Shown here: positions 26,083-32,984 of the stretch, one piece after another
Numbering within the stretch: the stretch's first letter is position 1
Layout: each line of letters opens with the position of its first letter
Origin: DASUBN01 sp036263155
GTDB lineage: Bacteria > Pseudomonadota > Gammaproteobacteria > Natronospirales > REEB76
Reading direction: 5' to 3'
Assembly (NCBI GenBank): GCA_036263155.1
Contig: DATAHN010000110.1
Span: 1-64,000, forward strand
Length of the DNA: 64,000 nt
Notes under the pieces: generated by a model
What the model was told of the DNA's origin: nothing
The model's input: the letters and a program-made list of their open reading frames with translations, nothing else
The model's database searches: none
Made by a program: the position numbers and the translations under genes

Positions 26083-26423
26083 CCGAAAGGCGTGACGAGC
26101 TTTTTCCCGCCGAGAAGATGGACGTGTATATGGAACACCGTTTGACCTGCGTCCGCGTTGCAGTTGTTCACCGTACGATAACCCGATAACGCGATGCCCT
26201 CCTGGCGCGCGATCTTCTGCGCGGCCAGCAGCAATTTACCCAGCAACTCGGCGTCCTCCGGCTTCGCCGCATCCAGGCTCGCGATGTGCCGGCGCGGCAC
26301 GATCAGCACGTGGGTGGGTGCCTGGGGTGCGATGTCGCGGAACGCGATCAGGTCCGCGTCCTCGTGCACCATGTCGGGCTTGATCTCGCCGGCGACCATC
26401 TTGCAGAACAGGCAGTCCTTCAC
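26079..26423 (-). CDS. hinT: HIT family nucleotide-binding protein (HinT-like)
   Basis: The product has 114 residues. A strong GAGGAGGGA site just before GTG at 26423 selects the start, giving KDCLFCKMVAGEIKPD at the N terminus. The HIT triad is HIHVHLLGGK. Other family segments are AFRDIAPQAPTHVLIVPRRH and GYRTVNNCNADAGQTVFH. HinT proteins hydrolyse purine phosphoramidates such as AMP-lysine and can affect amino-acyl-tRNA by-products. The gene is the last of a minus-strand series dnaX-ybaB-recR-FkbM-hinT and converges with rsgA, sharing CTAG as mutual stops. Confidence 0.93.
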   Translation of the reverse strand: MKDCLFCKMVAGEIKPDMVHEDADLIAFRDIAPQAPTHVLIVPRRHIASLDAAKPEDAELLGKLLLAAQKIARQEGIALSGYRTVNNCNADAGQTVFHIHVHLLGGKKLVTPFG

Positions 26424-26433
26424 CGCTCCCTCC

Positions 26434-27246
26434 TCAACCCGGCACCGCGAAGATGTCGAAGTGCTCCCAGTCCATGAGCATGGACTCGCGCAGGCGCGTG
26501 CCGCGGTAGTTCTTCTCGTCCTCGAACTTGTACGGCGTGTAGCCCATCTCCAGCAGCTCGCGGAAGTAGGCGCGGCGCGCCTCCTCCGGCAGGTGCTTGT
26601 AGACCTCGGTGCGAAGATAGGGCCGGTTCGCCGCCACCAGCGTCCGCAACGAGCGCACGATGGCCGGATCATGGCCTTCCGCGTCGATCTTGAGGTAGCG
26701 GATGCGCCTGAGCTCCTGCGGGTACTCGCGCTCGAGGAAGCTCAGCAGGTTGCGCCCCTGCACCTTGAGCTTGAAGAAGTGGCCGTGCCGCCAGGGGCTG
26801 ATGCCCTGATGCAATCCGCCGTTGCTGAAGCCGGGGTCGGAGTACTCGAACTCGTACTCGCCGTCCACGTCGGTGGCGGCGAACATGAGCGGGAAGATGC
26901 GCGCCTTGCCGGGGTTCAGTGCGGCGTTCGCCGCCAGCACCTTGAACACATGGGGGTTCGGTTCCAGCGCGAACACGCCCCCCTCGGCCCCCACCGCCAG
27001 CGCCATGGGCAGCGTGGTGTCGCCGGAATGGGCGCCGATGTCCACCGCGTAGTCGCCGGGCTTCAGGAACTCCCGCAGCACGTCCACGTAGTCCTGGTCG
27101 AAGCGCTTGGGGGATTCCTTGGGATGGTCCCAGGAGGCGTACTGCACCCTGCCCTCGCGCGCGAGGTCGAAGTCCTGCAGCGTATAGCCGTATTCCCGCG
27201 GGGCGGGCTTCAGCCTGAAACCGTAGAGGACTTCCTTGAGCTTCAT
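26434..27246 (-). CDS. FkbM-family SAM methyltransferase
   Basis: The product has 270 residues. The SAM-binding motif is YAVDIGAHSGDTTLPMALAV, followed by VFALEPNPHVFKVLAANAAL. RIRYLKIDAEGHDPAIVRSL carries the acidic motif of the FkbM family. Family members methylate hydroxyl groups on sugars, polyketides or lipids; the substrate here is unknown. The gene sits between recR (ATGA overlap) and hinT (10-bp gap), an unusual place for such an enzyme. Base composition is like its neighbours, so recent transfer is not evident. Confidence 0.82.
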   Translation of the reverse strand: MKLKEVLYGFRLKPAPREYGYTLQDFDLAREGRVQYASWDHPKESPKRFDQDYVDVLREFLKPGDYAVDIGAHSGDTTLPMALAVGAEGGVFALEPNPHVFKVLAANAALNPGKARIFPLMFAATDVDGEYEFEYSDPGFSNGGLHQGISPWRHGHFFKLKVQGRNLLSFLEREYPQELRRIRYLKIDAEGHDPAIVRSLRTLVAANRPYLRTEVYKHLPEEARRAYFRELLEMGYTPYKFEDEKNYRGTRLRESMLMDWEHFDIFAVPG

Positions 27247-27845
27247 CAGCGCACTTCCTGGCGCCCGCTGAAGGCGTGGGAGAGCGTGCCGCCGTCGATG
27301 TATTCCAGTTCGCCGCCGATGGGCACGCCGTGGGCGATGCGGGTAGCGCGGATGCCGCGCCGCTGCGCGAGCTCGGCGAGATAGTGGGCGGTGGCTTCGC
27401 CCTCCACCGTGGGGTTGGTGGCGAGGATGAGCTCGCCGATGCCGCCCTCGTCCAGGCGCTTCTCCAGGAGGCCGAGGCCGAGTTCCTCCGGCCCGATGCC
27501 GTCCAGGGGCGAGAGGTGGCCCATGAGCACGAAGTACTGGCCGCGGAAGCCGGTGGCGGCCTCCAGCGCGCTCACGTCCGCCGGCGTCTCCACCACGCAG
27601 ACCACCGCGGCGTCGCGCTTGGCGCTGGCGCAGATATCGCAGAGCTTCGCCTCGGTGAAATTGCGGCAGCGCTCGCAATGGCCGATGCCCTGCATCGCGG
27701 CCTGCAGCGCCTGGGCCAGCGCCAGCGCGCCCGGCCGGTTGCGCTCCAGGAGGTGGAACGCCATGCGCTGGGCGGACTTGGGTCCCACGCCCGGCAGGGA
27801 GCGCAGCGCCTCCACCAGCTTCTGCAGTAAGGGGGAATAGGCCAT
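27246..27845 (-). CDS. recR: Recombination mediator protein RecR
   Basis: RecR works with RecO and RecF to load RecA at gaps. The 199-residue protein has the N-terminal helix-hairpin-helix (LRSLPGVGPKSAQRMAFHLL), the zinc motif CERCRNFTEAKLCDIC and the Toprim domain (VETPADVSALEAATGF; LILATNPTVEGEATAHYL). The start MAYSPLLQKLVEAL at 27845 fits E. coli (201 residues); an upstream in-frame start would run into ybaB. It lies one base after the ybaB stop, the conserved dnaX-ybaB-recR order. Confidence 0.97.
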   Translation of the reverse strand: MAYSPLLQKLVEALRSLPGVGPKSAQRMAFHLLERNRPGALALAQALQAAMQGIGHCERCRNFTEAKLCDICASAKRDAAVVCVVETPADVSALEAATGFRGQYFVLMGHLSPLDGIGPEELGLGLLEKRLDEGGIGELILATNPTVEGEATAHYLAELAQRRGIRATRIAHGVPIGGELEYIDGGTLSHAFSGRQEVR

Positions 27846-27846
27846 G

Positions 27847-28164
27847 TCAGAAGGGCAGCTTGAGTCCGGCGGGAAGGCCAAGGTTCGAGAAGCGCTCGCG
27901 CATGGCCTCCTCCACCTTGGAAGCGGCGTCGTTGCAGGCCACGGTGACGAGATCCTCCAGCATCTCGGCGTCGCCGCCCAGGAGCTCGGGGGCGATCTGT
28001 ACCCGCCGCACCACGTGCTTGCCGGTCATGGTGACCGTCACCTTGCCGCCGCCGGCTTGCCCCAAGACCTCGAGCCGCTCCAGTTCCTCCTGGGCGCGGC
28101 GCATGTTCTCCTGCAGCTGCTGCGCCTGCTTCATCATGTTGCCCAGGCCACCACGCATGCTCAT
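27847..28164 (-). CDS. ybaB: YbaB/EbfC nucleoid-associated protein
   Basis: The 105-residue DNA-binding dimer has the pattern MRGGLGNMMKQAQQLQENM, a central VTVTMTGKHVVRRVQI strand pair and a C-terminal MLEDLVTVACNDAASKVEE helix, ending GLPAGLKLPF as in E. coli (PPGFKMPF). Three starts are possible: GTG 28167, ATG 28164 and ATG 28158. The second aligns with the E. coli N terminus; the third has the best spacing from GGAG. The start is preceded by the A/T-rich motif CCTATATATATGG (minus strand). It is cotranscribed with dnaX and recR. Confidence 0.95.
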   Translation of the reverse strand: MSMRGGLGNMMKQAQQLQENMRRAQEELERLEVLGQAGGGKVTVTMTGKHVVRRVQIAPELLGGDAEMLEDLVTVACNDAASKVEEAMRERFSNLGLPAGLKLPF

Positions 28165-28199
28165 CACTCCATATATATAGGTGGAAATCGCCGCCGGAC

Positions 28200-29804
28200 T
28201 CAGTCGGCAGGCTTCACCAGGTCCGGATTCACCTCGGAGCCGAAGGTCTCACACAGTTCGCGCATGGCCGGATCCTCGGCGATGGCACTGCGCGCCGCCG
28301 CCAGCTTGTCCGCCTCGCGCTGCTCGTCCCGCTTCGCCGGGGTCTCCAGCGCGCCCTCGCCCACCGTGATGCGCACCTTGAGGGGTTCGCCGTAATGGCG
28401 CGACAGCGCCTCCTCCAGGCGCCCCTGCAGCTGGCTCGTGACCATCTGCTGGTGGGCCACGTCGATGGCCAGGTGCAGCGTGCCGCCGTCGCGCCGCCGG
28501 TATGCGCAGTTCGCCGCCAGGAGCTGCACCGAACCTTTCAGCGCCAGGGCTTCCACCAGCGCGTTCCAATCGGGTTCACGCCACTTCACAGCAGTCTGTG
28601 GCACGACAGAAGCCGGTGCACCTTGTTGCGGCTGAATGCTGGCAGGCGATGATGCAGCCGTCCGTGGCGGGCCTTCCGGCCCGGACATCCCTGTCCGGTC
28701 GTTCGACCACTGCGTGGTCTCACCCAGGGGCTGGAACGCCAGCATGCGCAGCAGCGTCATCTCGAAGCCCGCGCGGGGCGACGGCGCGAGACCGAGGTCC
28801 CGCTTGCCGAGCAGCGCGATCTGGTAATAGAGCTGCACGTCGGCGGGCTCAAGCCGCGCCGCCAGGGCCTTCAGCGTCTCCGCCTCGTCGAATTCCGCTG
28901 CCGCCGCAGGCACTGCCTGGGCGATGGCGATGCGCTGCAGCGCCGAGGCCAGCTCGTCCAGCACCAGCTCGTAGTCCGGCGCGCGCTCGTCGAGCTGCGC
29001 CACCGCCGCCAGTACCGCCGCGCCGTTGCGCGAGGCCAGCGCCTCCAGGAGCGCCTTCACATGGGTACGCTCGATGGTGCCGAGCATGCTGCGCACGTCC
29101 GCGTCCTTGACCTCGCCGCCGCCGAACGCGATGGACTGGTCCAGGAGGCTCAGGGCATCGCGCAGGCTGCCGTCGGCCGCGTGGGCCAGCAGCGCCGCCG
29201 CCGGCGCCTCGTAGCTGATCTTCTCGGCGTCGAGGATGTGGGTGATGCGCCCGGCGATGAGGCTCTCGGGCAGGCGCTTGAGGTTGAACTGCAAGCAGCG
29301 CGACAGCACCGTGACCGGGATCTTCTGCGGATCGGTGGTGGCGAGCAGGAACTTCACGTGGGGCGGCGGCTCCTCCAGGGTCTTGAGCAGCGCGTTGAAC
29401 GCGCTCTTGGAGAGCATGTGCACTTCGTCGATGAGGTACACCTTGTAGCGCCCACGGCTGGGGGCGTACTGCACGTTGTCCAGGAGCTCGCGGGTGTCGT
29501 CCACGCCGGTGCGGGAAGCCGCGTCCACCTCGATGAGGTCCACGAAGCGGCCGGCATCGATCTCCTGGCAGGCGCTACACTGGCCACAGGGGCGCGAGGT
29601 GATGCCGGTCTCGCAGTTGAGGGATTTGGCCAGGATGCGCGCGATGGTGGTCTTGCCCACCCCGCGGGTGCCGGTGAACAGGAAGGCGTGGTGCAGCCGG
29701 TCATTGTCGAGGGCGTTGATCAGGGCGCGCAGCACGTGCTCCTGTCCCACCATCTCCCCGAAGTTGCGGGGCCGCCACTTTCTCGCCAAGACCTGATAAG
29801 ACAT
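28200..29804 (-). CDS. dnaX: DNA polymerase III subunits tau/gamma
   Basis: The clamp-loader ATPase has 534 residues. The start MSYQVLARKWRPRNF at 29804 is the family N terminus. Walker A is FTGTRGVGKTTIARI, the zinc site is CETGITSRPCGQCSACQEI and Walker B is YLIDEVHMLS. SRC (sensor arginine finger) is in VTVLSRCLQFNL. The protein is shorter than E. coli tau (643) because the linker after domain III is brief; the C-terminal alpha-binding domain (ALVEALALKGSVQLLAANC onward) is present. Residues about 363-379 of the linker are encoded by a chain of four palindromes (28669-28718). I saw no clear slippery A-run for making gamma by frameshift. Confidence 0.95.
   Translation of the reverse strand: MSYQVLARKWRPRNFGEMVGQEHVLRALINALDNDRLHHAFLFTGTRGVGKTTIARILAKSLNCETGITSRPCGQCSACQEIDAGRFVDLIEVDAASRTGVDDTRELLDNVQYAPSRGRYKVYLIDEVHMLSKSAFNALLKTLEEPPPHVKFLLATTDPQKIPVTVLSRCLQFNLKRLPESLIAGRITHILDAEKISYEAPAAALLAHAADGSLRDALSLLDQSIAFGGGEVKDADVRSMLGTIERTHVKALLEALASRNGAAVLAAVAQLDERAPDYELVLDELASALQRIAIAQAVPAAAAEFDEAETLKALAARLEPADVQLYYQIALLGKRDLGLAPSPRAGFEMTLLRMLAFQPLGETTQWSNDRTGMSGPEGPPRTAASSPASIQPQQGAPASVVPQTAVKWREPDWNALVEALALKGSVQLLAANCAYRRRDGGTLHLAIDVAHQQMVTSQLQGRLEEALSRHYGEPLKVRITVGEGALETPAKRDEQREADKLAAARSAIAEDPAMRELCETFGSEVNPDLVKPAD
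28669..28718. repeat. Four chained palindromes inside the dnaX linker
   Basis: GGGCC-TTCC-GGCCC (28669-28682), CCGGACA-TCCC-TGTCCGG (28681-28698), GGTCG-TT-CGACC (28697-28708) and ACCAC-TGC-GTGGT (28706-28718) overlap end to end, so nearly every base of 50 is in a stem. The run is in frame and encodes a Gly/Pro/Thr-rich linker. The second palindrome resembles GCGGACA-TCC-TGTCCGC beside tRNA-Lys at 43251. It looks like a small palindromic element inserted in frame. Confidence 0.65.
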
Positions 29805-29898
29805 GCGGGCTCGGGGGTTTCCGGGGCAAAAAATGCCTTCAGTGGGTACTTTAACAGACCCGACCAACGGCATATATGTGGAATGGAGTGGCGCCCAC

Positions 29899-29989
<91 letters not shown>

Positions 29990-30011
29990 GCAGGCTGCCA
30001 TTGACTTGGTA

Positions 30012-30040
30012 ATGATGGGGGTTGGGAGGGAGAGCTTCAA
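30012..30040 (-). promoter_or_regulatory. Possible ffs promoter
   Basis: On the minus strand TTGAAG (30040-30035) and CATCAT (30017-30012) are 17 bp apart and lie just before the 4.5S RNA. They would give a short 5' leader, as in the E. coli precursor trimmed by RNase P. The -10 match is weak. Confidence 0.35.
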
Positions 30041-30118
30041 GAAGAATTTGGAGATTAAGACCGAAGATAGAAAAGAAGAAGACCGAGGGCGGGATTGCTC
30101 GCCCCGTCCCTGGGGCTC

Positions 30119-30201
30119 GCCCCTTCGGGGCCCCCGCTACGCGGGGTCAAAAATCGCTCCCGGCGATTTTTTCGAACCCGCCTTTTAATCGCGGGTTCGA
30201 A
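30119..30201. repeat. Chain of four palindromes downstream of tRNA-Ser
   Basis: GCCCC-TTC-GGGGC (30119-30131), CCCCGC-TAC-GCGGGG (30132-30146), AAAAATCGC-TCCCG-GCGATTTTT (30149-30171) and TTCGAACCCGC-N9-GCGGGTTCGAA (30171-30201) follow one another. The last right arm belongs to ATCGCGGGTTCGAA, a 14-base copy of the T-arm of the adjacent tRNA-Ser in inverted orientation. No gene is credible in 30000-30220. The third palindrome plus T run could act as a terminator. Confidence 0.7.
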
Positions 30202-30222
30202 CTCACGCTATCCGCAACCCGA

Positions 30223-30265
30223 GCCAAAGAAAAAGGGGCCTTGGAAGGGCCCCTTTTTCTTTGGC
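30223..30265. terminator. Bidirectional terminator after tRNA-Ser
   Basis: A perfect 18-bp stem (left arm 30223-30240, right arm 30248-30265) with a 7-base loop carries an A5/T5 run inside the stem. It starts four bases beyond the CCA end of tRNA-Ser and should end that transcript. Confidence 0.8.
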
Positions 30266-30268
30266 TAG

Positions 30269-30360
30269 TGGCGGAGAGGGCGGGATTCGAACCCGCGATA
30301 CGGTGTTAGCCGTATACACACTTTCCAGGCGTGCTCCTTAAACCACTCGGACACCTCTCC
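30269..30360 (-). tRNA. tRNA-Ser (anticodon GGA)
   Basis: The 92-nt minus-strand gene has a 7-bp acceptor stem GGAGAGG/CCTCTCC, a long class II variable arm (ACGG/CCGT), T-arm GCGGGTTCGAATCCCGC and encoded CCA. The anticodon loop CTGGAAA gives GGA, reading UCC and UCU. A TATAAA box at 30384-30379 may be its -10 element. Confidence 0.97.
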
Positions 30361-30425
30361 GGAAATCAAAATCTTGCCTTTATAGGCCGTCTTCTGCCGG
30401 AGTGGGCGGCAAAAGGCGCGGCAGG

Positions 30426-30815
30426 TTACTCCAAGGGCCCCTTGTCCGCAAGATTCGGCCGTGTTCTGGCGGCAGGAGCCGGCGTGGCCGGCGCGGTGGT
30501 AGACGCCGCCGGAGCCGCCTTGGGCCTGGCCGGATTGAGGTCCGCCGGCGTGAGCACCTCGGGCGGGGTCACGAGGCAGGGTTGCGCCACGCCGATGTTG
30601 GCGGCCGCAGGCGCCTTGGCGCCGGTGCCGGCGGCGGGGATGAGGTAGGCCGCATCGGGCTTCGGAACAATCACGCCCGCGGGGGCCGCGAGCGGCGCAC
30701 GTGCGGTGTAGCCGGCGTAGGGATGCGCGTTCCCGCAGGCGAGTTCGGTGCTGCAGGAGGTGAGCAAGCCGGTCAGGCCGAGCAATGCCAGGGGAGCCAG
30801 GGGACGGTGTGTCAT
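30426..30815 (-). CDS. Short lipoprotein resembling the BamC N-terminal segment
   Basis: The product has 129 residues with a lipoprotein signal (LTGLLTSC, Cys21). The segment YTARAPLAAPAGVIVPKPDAA resembles E. coli BamC after its lipid anchor ([20 protein letters not shown]), the part that lies along BamD in the BAM complex. The rest is Pro/Ala-rich and low in complexity, and both BamC helix-grip domains are missing. It follows dapA, exactly where bamC (nlpB) lies in many gammaproteobacteria. I infer a reduced BamC-like protein; a plain Pro-rich lipoprotein is the alternative. Two extra Cys (CGNAH; QPCL) could form a disulfide. Confidence 0.6.
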   Translation of the reverse strand: MTHRPLAPLALLGLTGLLTSCSTELACGNAHPYAGYTARAPLAAPAGVIVPKPDAAYLIPAAGTGAKAPAAANIGVAQPCLVTPPEVLTPADLNPARPKAAPAASTTAPATPAPAARTRPNLADKGPLE

Positions 30816-30851
30816 CGTGTGCCTTGGGATTCTTCTATCTATATGGATGGG

Positions 30852-31730
30852 TCAGGCCAGCGCCCGCGCCGCCTTGAGAGCCGCCCGCACCGCCGGCTGG
30901 TGCTCCGCCGTGAGGGGGGTCAGGGGCAGGCGGATGCCGGGAGGGATGCGCCGCATCTCAGCCAGCGCCCATTTTACCGGAATCGGGTTGCTCTCCACGA
31001 ACAGCGCCTTATGCAGCAGCGCGAGCTGCCCGTCCAGGGCCGCGGCCTTGGCCCCATCGCCCGCCAGCGCCGCCATGCACATCTCGTGCATGAGCCGGGG
31101 CGCCACGTTGGCGGTGACGGTGATCACGCCGCGCCCGCCCTGCAGCATGCATTCGCGGGCGGTGGCGTCGTCGCCGCTGATGAGCAGGAAGTCCTTGCCG
31201 CAGCGGCGCTGGATGTCGGCCGCGCGCTTGAGGTCCCCGGTGGCTTCCTTGATGCCCACAACGTTCGGAAGCTTCGCCAGCCGCTCCACCGTCTCCGGCA
31301 GGATGTCGGTGATGGTGCGGCTCGGCACGTTGTAGAGCAGCACCGGCACCGAGACCGCTTGGGCCACGGCGTAAAAGTGCCGGTACAGGCCTTCCTGCCC
31401 CGGCTTGTTGTAGTACGGGGCGGCGCTCAGCACCGCGTCGGCGCCCAACGCCTCGGCCCGGCGCGAGAGTTGCACCGCATGGGCAGTGGCGTTGGAGGTG
31501 GCGCCCGCGATCACCGGGACGCGCCCGGCGGCGGCACGCACGCAACGTGCCACCACCTCCAACTGCTCGTCGCCCTCGAGGGTGGAGGCCTCGCCGGTGG
31601 TACCGATGGCGACGATGGCGTCGGTGCCCTCGGCCACATGCCATTCCACGAGCGCGTCCAGGGCTTCGAGGTCCACCCGGCCGTCATCGGCCATGGGCGT
31701 GACCAGCGCCACCATGCTGCCCTTGAACAT
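30852..31730 (-). CDS. dapA: 4-Hydroxy-tetrahydrodipicolinate synthase
   Basis: The enzyme condenses pyruvate with aspartate semialdehyde, the first step of lysine and diaminopimelate synthesis. The 292-residue TIM barrel has the substrate motif IGTTGEASTL, the proton-relay Tyr in LLYNVPSRT and the Schiff-base Lys in VVGIKEATGDL. GPG-like ending and length match E. coli DapA (292). An A/T island CTATCTATATGG lies between its stop and the lipoprotein gene. Upstream, gcvR diverges, as is common next to dapA. Confidence 0.96.
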   Translation of the reverse strand: MFKGSMVALVTPMADDGRVDLEALDALVEWHVAEGTDAIVAIGTTGEASTLEGDEQLEVVARCVRAAAGRVPVIAGATSNATAHAVQLSRRAEALGADAVLSAAPYYNKPGQEGLYRHFYAVAQAVSVPVLLYNVPSRTITDILPETVERLAKLPNVVGIKEATGDLKRAADIQRRCGKDFLLISGDDATARECMLQGGRGVITVTANVAPRLMHEMCMAALAGDGAKAAALDGQLALLHKALFVESNPIPVKWALAEMRRIPPGIRLPLTPLTAEHQPAVRAALKAARALA

Positions 31731-31863
31731 CGGAAAGCCTCAGGGGAAAACGCCATTTTAACGGCCACCCGCCGCCGCCGCCAGCACGGTTGCAGCGCCA
31801 TGGAAACCCGTTACACTGCTGCCACCCTCCCCCGCCGGCCCGGTTAGCCCGCTGCGAGCCCGA

Positions 31864-32394
31864 ATGAAACAGTTCCTGGTGGTATCGGTGCTGGCGCAGG
31901 ACCGGCCCGGCATCCTCCACGACCTCGCGCGGGTGGTCCGAGACTGCGGATGCAACGTGGTCGAGAGCCGCATGACGGTGCTGGGCGGCGAGTTCTCCAT
32001 GCTGCTCCTGGTGTCCGGCAACTGGAACACCGTCACCAAGCTCGAGAGCACCCTGCCCAAGCTGGAGAAGAGCCTTGGGCTCACCCTGTCCTCCCGCCGC
32101 ACCGGGGAGCGCGCGCCGCGCGAGGACCTCCTGCCCTACGCGGTGGACGTGGTCTGCCTCGACCAGCCCGGCATCATCTTCAACCTCGCTAACTTCTTCG
32201 CCGAGCGCAACATCGGCGTGGCCGAACTCAGCACCCGCAGCTACACGGCCGCCCACACCGGCGCGCCGATGTTCGCGGTGCAGATGTCCGTGAACATCCC
32301 CGCCGACACCCACGTGGGCCGGCTGCGCGAAGATTTCATGGAATTTTGCGATAACCTCAACCTGGACGCCATCATGGAGCCCATCAAGGGCTGA
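31864..32394 (+). CDS. gcvR: GcvR-like double-ACT regulatory protein
   Basis: The product has 176 residues. Two ACT domains are visible, the first starting VVSVLAQDRPGILHDLARVV and the second VDVVCLDQPGIIFNLANFF. This is the GcvR architecture, which antagonises the glycine-cleavage activator GcvA when glycine is scarce. Divergence from dapA and proximity to bcp is the conserved enteric order dapA/gcvR-bcp, which supports the name. It has no DNA-binding domain. No gcvA is in the window, so its partner is unseen. Confidence 0.85.
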   Translation: MKQFLVVSVLAQDRPGILHDLARVVRDCGCNVVESRMTVLGGEFSMLLLVSGNWNTVTKLESTLPKLEKSLGLTLSSRRTGERAPREDLLPYAVDVVCLDQPGIIFNLANFFAERNIGVAELSTRSYTAAHTGAPMFAVQMSVNIPADTHVGRLREDFMEFCDNLNLDAIMEPIKG

Positions 32395-32405
32395 ACGGGA
32401 GACAC

Positions 32406-32984
32406 ATGGCCAAGATCGCCCCCGGCAAGAAGGTACCTGACTTCAGCCTGCCCGCCACCGGCGGCAGGAACCTGAGCCTGTCGTCCCTGCGCGGGCGCGA
32501 CGTGGTGCTGTACTTCTACCCCAAGGACGACACGCCGGGCTGCACCCTGGAGGGCAAGGACTTCCGCGACCTGCACCCCCGCTTCAAGGCGCTGGGCGTG
32601 GTGATCCTCGGCGTGTCCCGCGACAGCCTGAAGTCGCACGACAGGTTCTGCCAGAAGTACAGCCTCGACTTCGACCTTCTCTCGGACGAAGACGAGAAGC
32701 TCTGCAAACTGTTCGATGTCATCAAGATGAAGAACATGTACGGGAAGAAGGTGCGCGGCATCGAGCGCAGCACCTTCCTGATCGGCAAGGATGGCGTGTT
32801 GCGCCGCGAGTGGCGGAAGGTGAAGGTGGAGGGCCACGCCGCTGAGGTGCTGGACGCGGTGACTGTTACGGATCCCGCTCCCGCCAAGCCGAAAGCCAAG
32901 AAGACTTCCAAGCCGAAGAAGAAGGCGAAGAAGAAGCCGGCCCGCAAGGCCGTCCCACGCAGGAAGAAGGGCAAAAAGAAGTGA
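32406..32984 (+). CDS. bcp: Peroxiredoxin PrxQ/BCP with Lys-rich tail
   Basis: The thiol peroxidase reduces hydroperoxides. The 192-residue product has the peroxidatic Cys46 in FYPKDDTPGCTLEG. The E. coli resolving Cys (five residues later) is Lys51 here, but Cys82 lies 36 residues after Cys46, the spacing I recall for the alpha3-type resolving Cys of Xylella PrxQ. Residues 1-158 are the usual domain. Residues about 160-192 are an added tail of mostly Lys, Ala and Pro (KKKAKKKPARKAVPRRKKGK), like histone H1-type tails, and may bind nucleic acid. The stop overlaps the GTG of the PhoH-like gene. Confidence 0.92.
   Translation: MAKIAPGKKVPDFSLPATGGRNLSLSSLRGRDVVLYFYPKDDTPGCTLEGKDFRDLHPRFKALGVVILGVSRDSLKSHDRFCQKYSLDFDLLSDEDEKLCKLFDVIKMKNMYGKKVRGIERSTFLIGKDGVLRREWRKVKVEGHAAEVLDAVTVTDPAPAKPKAKKTSKPKKKAKKKPARKAVPRRKKGKKK

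Noticed and set aside
26434..27678. Longer 414-codon version of the methyltransferase
   Set aside because: The extra N-terminal part is an out-of-frame shadow of recR; the ATG at 27246 overlapping the recR stop fits the operon pattern and the FkbM domain.
30022..30309. Plus-strand ORF ending in RAGFEPAIRC
   Set aside because: This ending is the familiar false peptide made by reading the antisense of tRNA-Ser; the rest comes from palindromes and a terminator.
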